Below are positions 6,256 to 12,095 of a stretch of 12,095 bases of DNA, one piece after another. Position 1 is the first letter of the stretch. Every line of letters starts with the position of its first letter. Under the pieces are notes generated by a model. That model had not been told where the DNA came from and did not search any database. It worked only from the letters and a program-made list of their open reading frames with translations. The stretch is from an uncultured Rikenellaceae bacterium (GTDB taxonomy: Bacteria; Bacteroidota; Bacteroidia; Bacteroidales; Rikenellaceae). The DNA is taken from assembly GCA_947176715.1 (NCBI GenBank), contig CAMWRR010000024.1:1-12095 (forward strand). Direction: 5' to 3'. The position numbers and the translations under genes were made by a program.

Positions 6256-7545
6256 CTATCTGCGAGACCATGCGAAGAGCGGGTAATTGCCCATCATCTC
6301 GTTGACCTGTGCGCGTACCTCGTCTATCACCTCCTCAGAGTCGGGATTGCCGAGCACGCGGTCGATAAGCTCTACGATGGCATCCATCTGCTCCTCCTTG
6401 AGACCGCGGGTGGTGATTGCGGGCGTACCCACGCGGATACCCGAGGTGAGGAAGGGCGAGCGGCTGTCGTAGGGCACCATGTTTTTGTTGGTGGTTATGT
6501 CGGCGCGCACGAGGGCCTTCTCGGCAGCCTTACCGGTAAGGTCGGGGAACTTGGTGCGCAGGTCTATCAACATAAGGTGGTTGTCGGTGCCGCCCGATAC
6601 GAGCTTGTAGCCGCGTTTGTTGAAAGCCTCGGCCATAGCCGCCGCGTTCTTCTTGACCTGTGTCTGGTACTCTACGTAAGAGGGCTCGAGCGCCTCCATG
6701 AAGGCCACCGCCTTGGCCGCTATCACATGCTCCAACGGGCCGCCCTGTATGCCGGGGAATACGGCGGAGTTGATTATCTGCGACATCATCTTTACCTGAC
6801 CCTTGGGGGTGGTGTAGCCCCACGGATTCTCGAAATCCTTGCCCATGAGTATGATACCGCCACGAGGGCCGCGGAGCGTCTTGTGGGTGGTAGAGGTCAC
6901 TATGTGGGCGTATTTGACGGGATTCTTGAGCAACCCTGCGGCTATCAGACCCGCCGTATGGGCCATGTCGACCATGAAGAGCGCACCCACCTTGTCGGCA
7001 ATGGCACGCATACGTTCGTAATCCCATTCGCGGCAATAGGCCGACGCGCCGCCCACTATCAGCTTGGGCTTGTGCTCGAGGGCCAACGCCTCCATCTTGT
7101 CGTAGTCGATGGTGCCGCTATTCTCGTCTACGGTGTAACCCACCGCCTTGAAGTTGATGCCCGAGAAGTTGACGGGCGAGCCGTGAGAGAGGTGACCGCC
7201 GTGAGAGAGGTCGAGCCCCATGAAGGTGTCGCCGTGTTTGAGAACGGCCGAGAACACCGCCATATTGGCCTGTGCGCCCGAGTGGGGCTGTACGTTGGCA
7301 TACTCGGCGCCGAACAGCTTGCAGAGACGATCGATGGCCAGCTGCTCCACTTGGTCGACCACCTCGCAACCGCCGTAATAACGGGCACCCGGGTACCCCT
7401 CCGCATATTTGTTGGTCAACACTGAGCCCATAGCCTCCATGACCTGATCGCTGACGAAATTCTCAGACGCTATAAGCTCTATGCCGTGCATCTGACGCTC
7501 TTTCTCTTTCTCTATAAGAGAGAATATCTGATTGTCTCTTTCCAT
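6256..7545 (-). CDS. glyA: Serine hydroxymethyltransferase
   Basis: A 429-residue PLP enzyme of normal length that converts serine and tetrahydrofolate to glycine and 5,10-methylene-THF, the main source of one-carbon units. Clear motifs are LIASENFVSDQV near the start, KYAEGYPGARYYGGCE, NVQPHSGAQANMAVF (cofactor phosphate region), LDLSHGGHLSHG, MVDMAHTAGL with the PLP-pyridine Asp at D193, and TSTTHKTLRGPRGG with the Schiff-base lysine at K222. The C-terminal GIRVGTPAITTRGL carries the substrate-carboxylate arginine. The start at 7545 is well supported by family alignment (MERDNQIFSLIEKEKERQ). It is a single-gene unit with its own promoter and terminator, divergent from lrgA. Confidence 0.97.
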   Translation of the reverse strand: MERDNQIFSLIEKEKERQMHGIELIASENFVSDQVMEAMGSVLTNKYAEGYPGARYYGGCEVVDQVEQLAIDRLCKLFGAEYANVQPHSGAQANMAVFSAVLKHGDTFMGLDLSHGGHLSHGSPVNFSGINFKAVGYTVDENSGTIDYDKMEALALEHKPKLIVGGASAYCREWDYERMRAIADKVGALFMVDMAHTAGLIAAGLLKNPVKYAHIVTSTTHKTLRGPRGGIILMGKDFENPWGYTTPKGQVKMMSQIINSAVFPGIQGGPLEHVIAAKAVAFMEALEPSYVEYQTQVKKNAAAMAEAFNKRGYKLVSGGTDNHLMLIDLRTKFPDLTGKAAEKALVRADITTNKNMVPYDSRSPFLTSGIRVGTPAITTRGLKEEQMDAIVELIDRVLGNPDSEEVIDEVRAQVNEMMGNYPLFAWSRR

Positions 7546-7571
7546 AATGGATTTTTAAGATTTTATCTACC

Positions 7572-7602
7572 CAAAGGTAAAAAGTTTATTTTAAAAATCA
7601 AA
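7572..7602 (-). promoter_or_regulatory. Bacteroidetes-type promoter of glyA
   Basis: On the minus strand TTTG (7602-7599) lies exactly 19 bp before TACCTTTG (7579-7572), an exact match to the -33 TTTG / -7 TAnnTTTG pattern. The spacer is AT-rich. The predicted transcript start is near 7565, giving a leader of about 20 nt before the ATG at 7545. Confidence 0.8.
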
Positions 7603-7656
7603 ACACAGTTTCATATCATAGCCCGAAACGATGTCAGAAACGCCGATACAAACCGT

Positions 7657-7689
7657 CGCCCATTTGAAATTAATACGTATATTTGGGCG
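7657..7689 (+). promoter_or_regulatory. Candidate lrgAB promoter -7 element within a dyad
   Basis: TATATTTG at 7678-7685 matches the -7 consensus TAnnTTTG, and the transcript would start near 7692, about 26 nt before lrgA. No TTTG lies at the expected -33 position, so basal strength may be low or an activator may be needed. The element sits inside an inverted repeat, CGCCCA (7657-7662) and TGGGCG (7684-7689), with a 21-bp centre. The right half-site overlaps the -7 box, a layout that would suit a regulator binding site. Confidence 0.4.
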
Positions 7690-7717
7690 CTAATATCATT
7701 GACGGAGAAAAGGGGCC

Positions 7718-8080
7718 ATGATAGCCAAAGCGCTGACAATACTCGTTTTCTACCTCATCGGAGAGGGGATAAGTATGCTTACGGGGCAGTTCGTACCCGG
7801 CAGTGTCATTGGCATGTTGCTTCTGGTCGTGGCGCTGGCGGCAAAGATAGTAAAGCCCGAAAACGTCGATTCCGTAGCCCAAGCACTCATAGCCAACATG
7901 GTGATATTCTTTCTGCCGCCTGCCGTAGGTGTCATGAACTCGCTGGACGTAATATCGCGCAACATATTGGGAATAGTACTTGCCTCCACGCTCAGCACCA
8001 TGCTCGTGATAGCGACGGTGGGGCTAATACAGCAGAAGATAGGGGTAAGGAGATTCCGCAAGAGAAAGAAGGAGAGATAA
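7718..8080 (+). CDS. lrgA: CidA/LrgA family membrane protein
   Basis: A 120-residue protein with about four hydrophobic helices (approx. residues 5-25, 28-46, 58-80, 84-106) and a strongly basic tail (RRFRKRKKER). The motif FVPGSVIGMLLLVVAL is the hallmark of the family, and VIFFLPPAVGVM follows as usual. CidA/LrgA proteins resemble phage holins and form a two-gene unit with CidB/LrgB. They have been linked to murein hydrolase control and cell lysis in Gram-positive bacteria, and some relatives act in export of pyruvate or glycolate. The role in this organism is unknown. The ATG at 7718 is preceded by GGAGAAAAGGGG, a purine-rich stretch that could serve as ribosome binding site. lrgB starts one base after the stop, so the two are almost certainly coupled. 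Confidence 0.85.
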   Translation: MIAKALTILVFYLIGEGISMLTGQFVPGSVIGMLLLVVALAAKIVKPENVDSVAQALIANMVIFFLPPAVGVMNSLDVISRNILGIVLASTLSTMLVIATVGLIQQKIGVRRFRKRKKER

Positions 8081-8081
8081 G

Positions 8082-8783
8082 ATGGAGACTTTTCTGCAAT
8101 CGCATCTTCTGTGGCTGACCTTGACGCTGGCCGTCTACGCCGGCTCTTCGTGGATATTCTCGCGTCTGCATCTGGGCATACTCCACCCCCTGCTCGTATC
8201 GACGGTGGCGATGATATCGTTGCTAAAGCTCTCCGGCGTCTCCTACGAAACGTACGCCGAATCCACCGACATGATATCCTTTATGTTAGGCCCGGCGGTG
8301 GTGTCGTTGGGGTATGTGCTCTACCAGCAGATAGACCATATCAAGAGAAACGTCACCTCCATACTCGTCTCTACGTTCGCAGGAAGCGTCGTAGGGGTGG
8401 CGAGCGTGATAGGCATACTGCGGCTCACGGGTGCCGATGAGGCCGTCATTGCCTCCATAGCCCCCAAGTCGGTGACAACACCCATAGCCATACAGCTCTC
8501 GGAACACTCCGGAGGCATAGCCTCGCTCACCTCTATGGCGGTGGTGATATGCGGCATCTTCGGAGCCGTAGCGGCACCATATATGTTCAAAATATTCCGC
8601 ATATCGTCGCCCGTGGCAAGAGGGCTCGCTTTCGGGTCGTCGGCGCACGGAGTAGGCACCGCTGCAGCCGTCAGGATGGGGGCCGTGGAGGGGGCCATAA
8701 GCGGACTGGCCATAGGAGTTATGGGGGTGATGACCGCCCTCGCCCTGCCGTTAGTATCGGCTTTGATGCGATATATAGATTAA
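8082..8783 (+). CDS. lrgB: CidB/LrgB family membrane protein
   Basis: A 233-residue, mostly hydrophobic protein with six or more predicted membrane segments, the usual length for LrgB/YohK. Diagnostic blocks are SFMLGPAVVSLGYVLYQQ, SIAPKSVTTPIAIQLSEHSGGIASLT, VVICGIFGAVAAPYMFKIF and ARGLAFGSSAHGVGTAAAVRMG. It is the obligate partner of the LrgA-type protein encoded one base upstream. The pair may gate export of small organic acids or proteins across the inner membrane. That is family-level knowledge, not visible here. Its stop codon (8781-8783) overlaps the end of the small minus-strand ORF at 8780-8881. Confidence 0.93.
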   Translation: METFLQSHLLWLTLTLAVYAGSSWIFSRLHLGILHPLLVSTVAMISLLKLSGVSYETYAESTDMISFMLGPAVVSLGYVLYQQIDHIKRNVTSILVSTFAGSVVGVASVIGILRLTGADEAVIASIAPKSVTTPIAIQLSEHSGGIASLTSMAVVICGIFGAVAAPYMFKIFRISSPVARGLAFGSSAHGVGTAAAVRMGAVEGAISGLAIGVMGVMTALALPLVSALMRYID

Positions 8784-8881
8784 GAAACTTTTTGATTTAT
8801 CGCTGTCCGGTAAAGGTGCGATATGGCCTTACATAGACCTTTTGTCTCCACAAAGATGTACTTATAGTCGTTGATCTTCAT
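8780..8881 (-). CDS. Candidate 33-residue ORF in frame behind the HMA gene
   Basis: On the minus strand ATG at 8881-8879 opens 33 codons ending in TAA at 8782-8780. The product (MKINDYKYIFVETKG, then LCKAISHLYRTAINQKVS) is balanced, charged and aromatic, unlike a random shadow frame. The frame is continuous with the HMA gene: after that gene's TAG (8932-8930) come 16 sense codons (LSSYELVRTAEARGGR) and then this ATG, so 49 codons are open after the stop. It could be a small gene, a C-terminal extension reached by UAG readthrough, a decayed fragment of a longer gene, or an intergenic repeat. No clear ribosome binding site precedes it. I do not recognise the sequence as a named family. Confidence 0.35.
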   Translation of the reverse strand: MKINDYKYIFVETKGLCKAISHLYRTAINQKVS

Positions 8882-8929
8882 TCGCCCACCTCTCGCCTCG
8901 GCGGTGCGAACAAGTTCGTAGGACGACAA
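8784..8929. other. Spacer between lrgB and HMA gene with structured segment
   Basis: This convergent spacer holds the small minus-strand ORF above. Near the HMA stop there is a near-palindrome CGAAC/GTTCG (8908-8912/8915-8919 on the + strand) and a CGCC/GGCG stem with a 2-nt loop (8894-8903). No standard rho-independent terminator with a long T-run was found for either lrgB or the metal cluster. Confidence 0.45.
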
Positions 8930-9136
8930 CTACACCCTCTCAGCCCTGAACCCCGCCGATTTCACCAGCGATATTATCTCATCTTCAGACACATCCGCCT
9001 CTACGGTGAGTATCTTATCGGGCGAGGATAGGTCTAAGCTCCAGCTACCGTCGGGGAGACGTCCCTCCAATACCGCGTCTATTTTGGCCACGCATCCGCC
9101 GCATTTGGCGGAGGTCTTGAACTTCATCGTTTTCAT
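8930..9136 (-). CDS. Small heavy-metal-associated (HMA) protein, CopZ-like
   Basis: A 68-residue single HMA domain with the ferredoxin-like fold pattern. It starts MKTMKFKTSAKCGGCVAKID, with metal-binding cysteines C12 and C15 in a CGGC motif, and ends VSEDEIISLVKSAGFRAERV, the usual last helix and strand. In the cytoplasm such proteins pass Cu(I) to a P1B-type ATPase, and this gene directly follows copA (52 nt gap, no evident promoter). The classical GMTCxxC entry is replaced by SAKCGGC without the Met, so the metal could differ from copper. Translation could also begin at M4 (9127). It ends at TAG, after which the same frame stays open for 49 codons. Confidence 0.85.
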   Translation of the reverse strand: MKTMKFKTSAKCGGCVAKIDAVLEGRLPDGSWSLDLSSPDKILTVEADVSEDEIISLVKSAGFRAERV

Positions 9137-9188
9137 AGTATTCTTCGTTTATATAGTATTCCAAACGCAATAAATGACAAAACCGCGC

Positions 9189-11381
9189 CTATATCTTCAC
9201 CGTCCTCAACCTGAGACTGTTGAGCACCACCGACACGGAGCTGAACGCCATAGCCGCGCTGGCCCACATTGGGTCGAGCACTATTCCGAACACTGGATAT
9301 AAGGCACCGGCCGCCACCGGTATGGCCACGGTGTTGTATATGAACGCCCAGAACAGATTTTGCCGTATCACGCTCACGCACTTGCGCGAGAGCCTTATCG
9401 CCACGGGTATTCTAGCAAGGTCGGAGGTCATAAGGGTTACCTGAGCCACATCCATCGCCACGTCGGTACCCTGCCCCATTGCTATGCCGACATCGGCCCG
9501 TGCGAGCGCCTGCGAATCGTTTATGCCGTCGCCCGCCATAGCCACCTTATGACCCCGGGCCTGCAACGAGGCTATGTAGTCGTCCTTGTCCTGCGGCATC
9601 ATGCCGGCCTCGAACCGCTCTATCCCCGCCTCTGCGGCTACTACGCGGGCCGTAGGCATGGCATCGCCCGTGAGCATGTGCACCTCTACGCCCTCTCTGC
9701 GCAACATGGCTACCGCCTCGGCGGAGCCGGCCTTCAGGGGATCTCTCACGGCCATGACGGCAATGATACGATCGCCGCCGCCGAAATATACGACACTGCT
9801 TCCGCGCTCCTGCCACGATGCGGCGAATGCGGAGAACTCATCAGTGACGGCACTGTCCGCCACGACGAACGCATAGTTGCCCGCCCTGTAACGTACGCAC
9901 CCGTACACGGCCTCCACGCCGCGTCCCGTGACGCTCTCGAAACCGTCGGGAGCTGCCGGTGTCACACCCTCCGATGCGAGCCTGTACGTTATGGCCTGTG
10001 CCAAAGGATGTTCCGAACGCGACTCAATGCCTGCCAACAGGGCCTTGTCGTTATCGTCGCCGTACCATAACATATCCACAACGACGGGGTGCCCCTCGGT
10101 GAGGGTCCCGGTCTTATCGAGCACAAGGCTGTCGGTGCGGCACAACCGCTCCAACGCACAGGCGTCTTTTATGAGTATCTGATTCTTAGCGGCCCGGCCT
10201 ATGCCTACCATAAGGGCCGTAGGGGTAGCCAGACCCAAGGCGCACGGACAGGCTATCACCAACACCGATGCCGCCGTCATTAACGCGAACGACAGGCCGC
10301 TGCCCGACACGAACCATGCAACGAAAGTAGCTATCGACAACCCTATCACCACCGGCACGAACACGGCGCTCACCCTGTCGGCTATGCGTTGCACCGGGGC
10401 CTTGCTACCCTGCGCCTCCTGCACCGTTCTCACTATGCGCGAGAGAACCGTGGCCTCGCCTACGGCCTGCGCCTCCATCACGAAGCTGCCGCGTTGGTTC
10501 ATAGTGCCGGCGAGCACCTTGTCGCCGACCGTTTTACGTACCGGCACCGCCTCTCCGCTTATCATGCTCTCGTCCACGAACGACTCGCCGTCCGTCACCG
10601 TGCCGTCCACCGCTATCTTCTCTCCGGGCCTCACGCTCACACGGTCGCCTGCGGTCAACACGGCCACAGGAACCTCCCGTTCGCCGTCGTCAGTAACAAG
10701 ACGCGCGGTAAGGGGCTGCAACCCCATCAGGCTCCTTATGGCCGAGCCGGTGCTCATCTTGGCGCGCTCTTCGAGCAGCTTGCCCAGAAGCACGAATGCT
10801 ATCACCATAGTGGCCGCCTCGTAGTAGAGGTGAGGCTCCATGCCGCTGTCGGACATCAGCCACGGCAACAGCGTCCCGACAAGGCTGTAGACAAAGGCTA
10901 TGGAGGTGCTCAACGCCACCAACGTATCCATGCCGGCAGTGCCTTTGCGCGCCTGTCTCCACGCGTGCATATAGAACAGCCGTCCCGAATAGACCATCAC
11001 CGGCACCGTCAGTATCAGCTGCACCCATCCCGACCACCATGCGTGCATGAAAGCCATCGACAGCACCATCACCGGCACCGACAACACCCATGCTATCACC
11101 ACCCTGCGACGCAGGTCGGTATAACGTCTGCGCTCGGTTATCTCAAGCTCCTCGCGCGATGCCGCCTCATCGATGACTATATCGTAGCCTATCGCCCGCA
11201 CACTGTCCCTTATCTGGCGAAGGTCGGTGACATCGGGGTCGTACTCCAGCGCCAACATCGACGAAGCGAAGTTCACCTCCGCCGACCTGACACCCTCCAC
11301 GGCACACACCCTCTTCTCGACATTGCCCGCACACACGGCGCAACTCATCTCCAACACGGGCAGTTGTATCTTCTTTATCAT
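9189..11381 (-). CDS. copA: Copper-exporting P1B-1 type ATPase
   Basis: A 730-residue heavy-metal ATPase exporting Cu(I) from the cytoplasm. It has one N-terminal HMA domain (MSCAVCAGN, C14/C17) and about eight membrane helices. The actuator loop carries SGEAVP at 275-280. The transmembrane metal motif CPC is at 378-380 in VIACPCALGLATPTA, followed by the phosphorylation site D422 in DKTGTLTEG. The nucleotide-domain HP is in SEHPLAQA (H458), and the hinge is GDGINDSQALARAD from G617. Helix 7 Y682-N683 in FIYNTVAIP and helix 8 M711-x-x-S714-S715 are the P1B-1 (copper/silver) signature. The ATG at 11381 places the HMA domain at the very N-terminus. The regulator gene ends 74 nt upstream, and that gap has a palindrome at 11411-11423. 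Confidence 0.96.
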   Translation of the reverse strand: MIKKIQLPVLEMSCAVCAGNVEKRVCAVEGVRSAEVNFASSMLALEYDPDVTDLRQIRDSVRAIGYDIVIDEAASREELEITERRRYTDLRRRVVIAWVLSVPVMVLSMAFMHAWWSGWVQLILTVPVMVYSGRLFYMHAWRQARKGTAGMDTLVALSTSIAFVYSLVGTLLPWLMSDSGMEPHLYYEAATMVIAFVLLGKLLEERAKMSTGSAIRSLMGLQPLTARLVTDDGEREVPVAVLTAGDRVSVRPGEKIAVDGTVTDGESFVDESMISGEAVPVRKTVGDKVLAGTMNQRGSFVMEAQAVGEATVLSRIVRTVQEAQGSKAPVQRIADRVSAVFVPVVIGLSIATFVAWFVSGSGLSFALMTAASVLVIACPCALGLATPTALMVGIGRAAKNQILIKDACALERLCRTDSLVLDKTGTLTEGHPVVVDMLWYGDDNDKALLAGIESRSEHPLAQAITYRLASEGVTPAAPDGFESVTGRGVEAVYGCVRYRAGNYAFVVADSAVTDEFSAFAASWQERGSSVVYFGGGDRIIAVMAVRDPLKAGSAEAVAMLRREGVEVHMLTGDAMPTARVVAAEAGIERFEAGMMPQDKDDYIASLQARGHKVAMAGDGINDSQALARADVGIAMGQGTDVAMDVAQVTLMTSDLARIPVAIRLSRKCVSVIRQNLFWAFIYNTVAIPVAAGALYPVFGIVLDPMWASAAMAFSSVSVVLNSLRLRTVKI

Positions 11382-11410
11382 GAAATATACTTTTTACAAT
11401 GACCGGCCAC

Positions 11411-11423
11411 TGACATAGTGTCA
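11411..11423. promoter_or_regulatory. Palindrome upstream of copA, possible metal-responsive operator
   Basis: TGACA (11411-11415) and TGTCA (11419-11423) form a 5-bp inverted repeat with a 3-bp centre, 30 nt upstream of the copA ATG in the only sizeable gap of the minus-strand metal cluster. A TATAAT hexamer on the minus strand (within GGTATAATTAT, around 11446-11451) could mark a promoter, but no TAnnTTTG element was found at a plausible distance. The core resembles copper-box type ACA...TGT palindromes, with one extra spacer base. Binding by the neighbouring Fur-family protein is equally possible. Confidence 0.35.
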
Positions 11424-11455
11424 CCTTATCTCAGACCGCAATAATTATACCATCC

Positions 11456-11929
11456 TCACACATGATGCGTAATAACCCCTGTCTCGAGCGCATTCTCCGC
11501 CTCCGGGGATAGGGCCGCGCACTCCGGACACAACCCTTTGAGCACGTAATTGACATCCTGCAACACGAATCCGGCGGGCAACCCCGCAACCGGCACGCGA
11601 ACGTCGCGTATGCAGAATGTCTTGCGGCATGAGGTGCATGCGAAGTGTATGTGCTGGCTCTCGAGCGAACAGACCGTCCCGTCGTCGCACAGCGAATAGC
11701 GCACCGAACCGGAACCGTCGTCTATGCCGTGTATCAAATGATGCTCCATAAAAAGGCTCAACGTGCGGAATACGGACGACTTGTCGACGGTATCGAGAAC
11801 TTTTTCCAGATCGTTCATGTCGAAAGCCCTATCGAACGCCTCCATGGCCCTCAGTATCATCACTCTTATAGAGGTGGGCCTGATACCGTGTCGCTCCAAC
11901 CTCTCTTCGTACTCTTGGTTCATGTTCAT
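11456..11929 (-). CDS. Fur-family metal-responsive transcriptional regulator
   Basis: Numbered from the ATG at 11929, 157 residues. The N-terminal winged helix shows HGIRPTSIRVMILRAME and the recognition region VDKSSVFRTLSLFMEHHLIH (about 48-67). The dimerisation domain carries HIHFACTSCRK (H93, H95, C98, C101) and GLCPECAAL (C134, C137), the two CxxC pairs of a structural Zn site. The position of E. coli Fur H125 (YGHC) reads KGLC here, so the sensing site is not that of canonical Fur. Which metal it senses (Zn, Fe, Mn or peroxide) cannot be read from sequence. The ATG overlaps the preceding ATPase stop as TGATG, so translation is coupled. A GTG one codon upstream (11932) is the alternative start. 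Its place between a Zn/Cd exporter and a Cu exporter suggests control of metal efflux, which is unusual for a family that mostly represses uptake. Confidence 0.88.
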   Translation of the reverse strand: MNMNQEYEERLERHGIRPTSIRVMILRAMEAFDRAFDMNDLEKVLDTVDKSSVFRTLSLFMEHHLIHGIDDGSGSVRYSLCDDGTVCSLESQHIHFACTSCRKTFCIRDVRVPVAGLPAGFVLQDVNYVLKGLCPECAALSPEAENALETGVITHHV

Positions 11930-12095
11930 CACAGCTTCATCCTAACCACCCTCAGCGCATTCATCACGGCGAGCAACGACACCCCGACGTCGGCGAAAAC
12001 GGCGCCCCATATCGACATCATGCCCAAAGCGCCGAGCGACAACACCGCCATCTTCACCCCCAACGACAATACTATATTCTGACGCACAACCCTGA
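11929..12095 (-). CDS. P1B-2 type Zn/Cd/Pb-exporting ATPase, C-terminal fragment (partial at window edge)
   Basis: The frame enters from the right edge and ends with TGA at 11931-11929, leaving 54 visible residues: RVVRQNIVLSLGVKMAVLSL, then GALGMMSIWGAVFADVGVSL, then LAVMNALRVVRMKL. This is the last two membrane helices of a ZntA/CadA-like pump. The Lys in 'GVK' (residue 14 of the fragment) and the Asp in 'FADVG' (residue 35) are the helix 7 and helix 8 metal-site residues of the P1B-2 class, which exports Zn(II), Cd(II) and Pb(II). They differ from the YN and MxxSS residues of the copper pump encoded downstream. The 'FADVG.SLL...NALR' ending is characteristic. It is the most upstream visible gene of the metal-efflux cluster; its start and N-terminal domains are outside the window. 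Confidence 0.9.
   Translation of the reverse strand, partial: RVVRQNIVLSLGVKMAVLSLGALGMMSIWGAVFADVGVSLLAVMNALRVVRMKL

Noticed and set aside
5752..7425. 557-codon open frame on the + strand across the thioesterase and glyA genes
   Set aside because: It is antisense to two clear genes, and its product is rich in His, Arg, Gly and Val with no domain character. It is a shadow of biased codon use in glyA.
9137..9188. Possible separate promoter for the HMA gene (TTTG and TATATAAA segments)
   Set aside because: No TAnnTTTG element lies at the right distance from a TTTG; co-transcription with copA is simpler.
9360..10070. 236-codon plus-strand open frame opposite copA
   Set aside because: Antisense shadow frame with no protein-like features.
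10389..11402. 337-codon plus-strand open frame opposite copA
   Set aside because: His/Arg-rich mirror frame of copA with no recognisable motif, low complexity in places.
1..12095. CRISPR array, tRNA, rRNA or insertion sequence
   Set aside because: No regularly spaced direct repeats, no tRNA-like cloverleaf, no rRNA landmark sequences and no transposase motifs were seen on either strand.

Overview
The window looks like a chromosomal segment of a fairly GC-rich member of the order Bacteroidales, possibly Rikenellaceae/Alistipes-like. The genus is a guess. The order rests on three things: two promoters with the Bacteroidetes-type TTTG / 19 bp / TAnnTTTG pattern (upstream of the epimerase gene and of glyA), weak or absent Shine-Dalgarno sequences, and a methylmalonyl-CoA decarboxylase operon whose gamma-like subunit is fused to a lamin-tail domain. 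No tRNA, rRNA, CRISPR array or insertion sequence was seen.

Left part (1-5176, + strand). The 3' end of a family 4 glycosyltransferase is followed by a promoter and a five-gene operon: methylmalonyl-CoA epimerase, carboxyltransferase (MmdA), a lamin-tail/OadG-like membrane subunit, a biotin carrier protein, and the OadB-type sodium pump. Together they encode the last steps of succinate-to-propionate fermentation: epimerise methylmalonyl-CoA, move its carboxyl group to biotin, and decarboxylate carboxybiotin at the membrane while exporting Na+. The mutase is not in the window. The operon ends in a very long, nearly perfect hairpin whose left arm includes the last codons of the pump gene.

Middle (5177-8783). 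A structured convergent spacer with several small palindromes separates the pump from two minus-strand genes: serine hydroxymethyltransferase (glyA), which has a clear promoter and terminator, and downstream of it an acyl-ACP thioesterase. Divergent from glyA is an lrgA-lrgB pair, two adjacent membrane-protein genes of the CidA/LrgA and CidB/LrgB (holin/antiholin-like) families.

Right part (8930-12095, - strand). This is a metal-efflux cluster, in transcription order: the C-terminus of a Zn/Cd-type P1B-2 ATPase, a translationally coupled Fur-family regulator, a copper-type P1B-1 ATPase (CopA), and a 68-residue heavy-metal-binding (HMA) protein. After the UAG stop of the HMA gene the same frame stays open for 49 more codons with protein-like content, including an ATG-initiated 33-codon ORF that ends on the lrgB stop.

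Most of the window is recognisable housekeeping or fermentation content, and no wholly new system could be shown. The points most worth a second look are the lamin-tail/OadG fusion, the 44-bp hairpin built partly from coding sequence, the in-frame tail after the HMA gene, and the Fur-type regulator coupled to an exporter.
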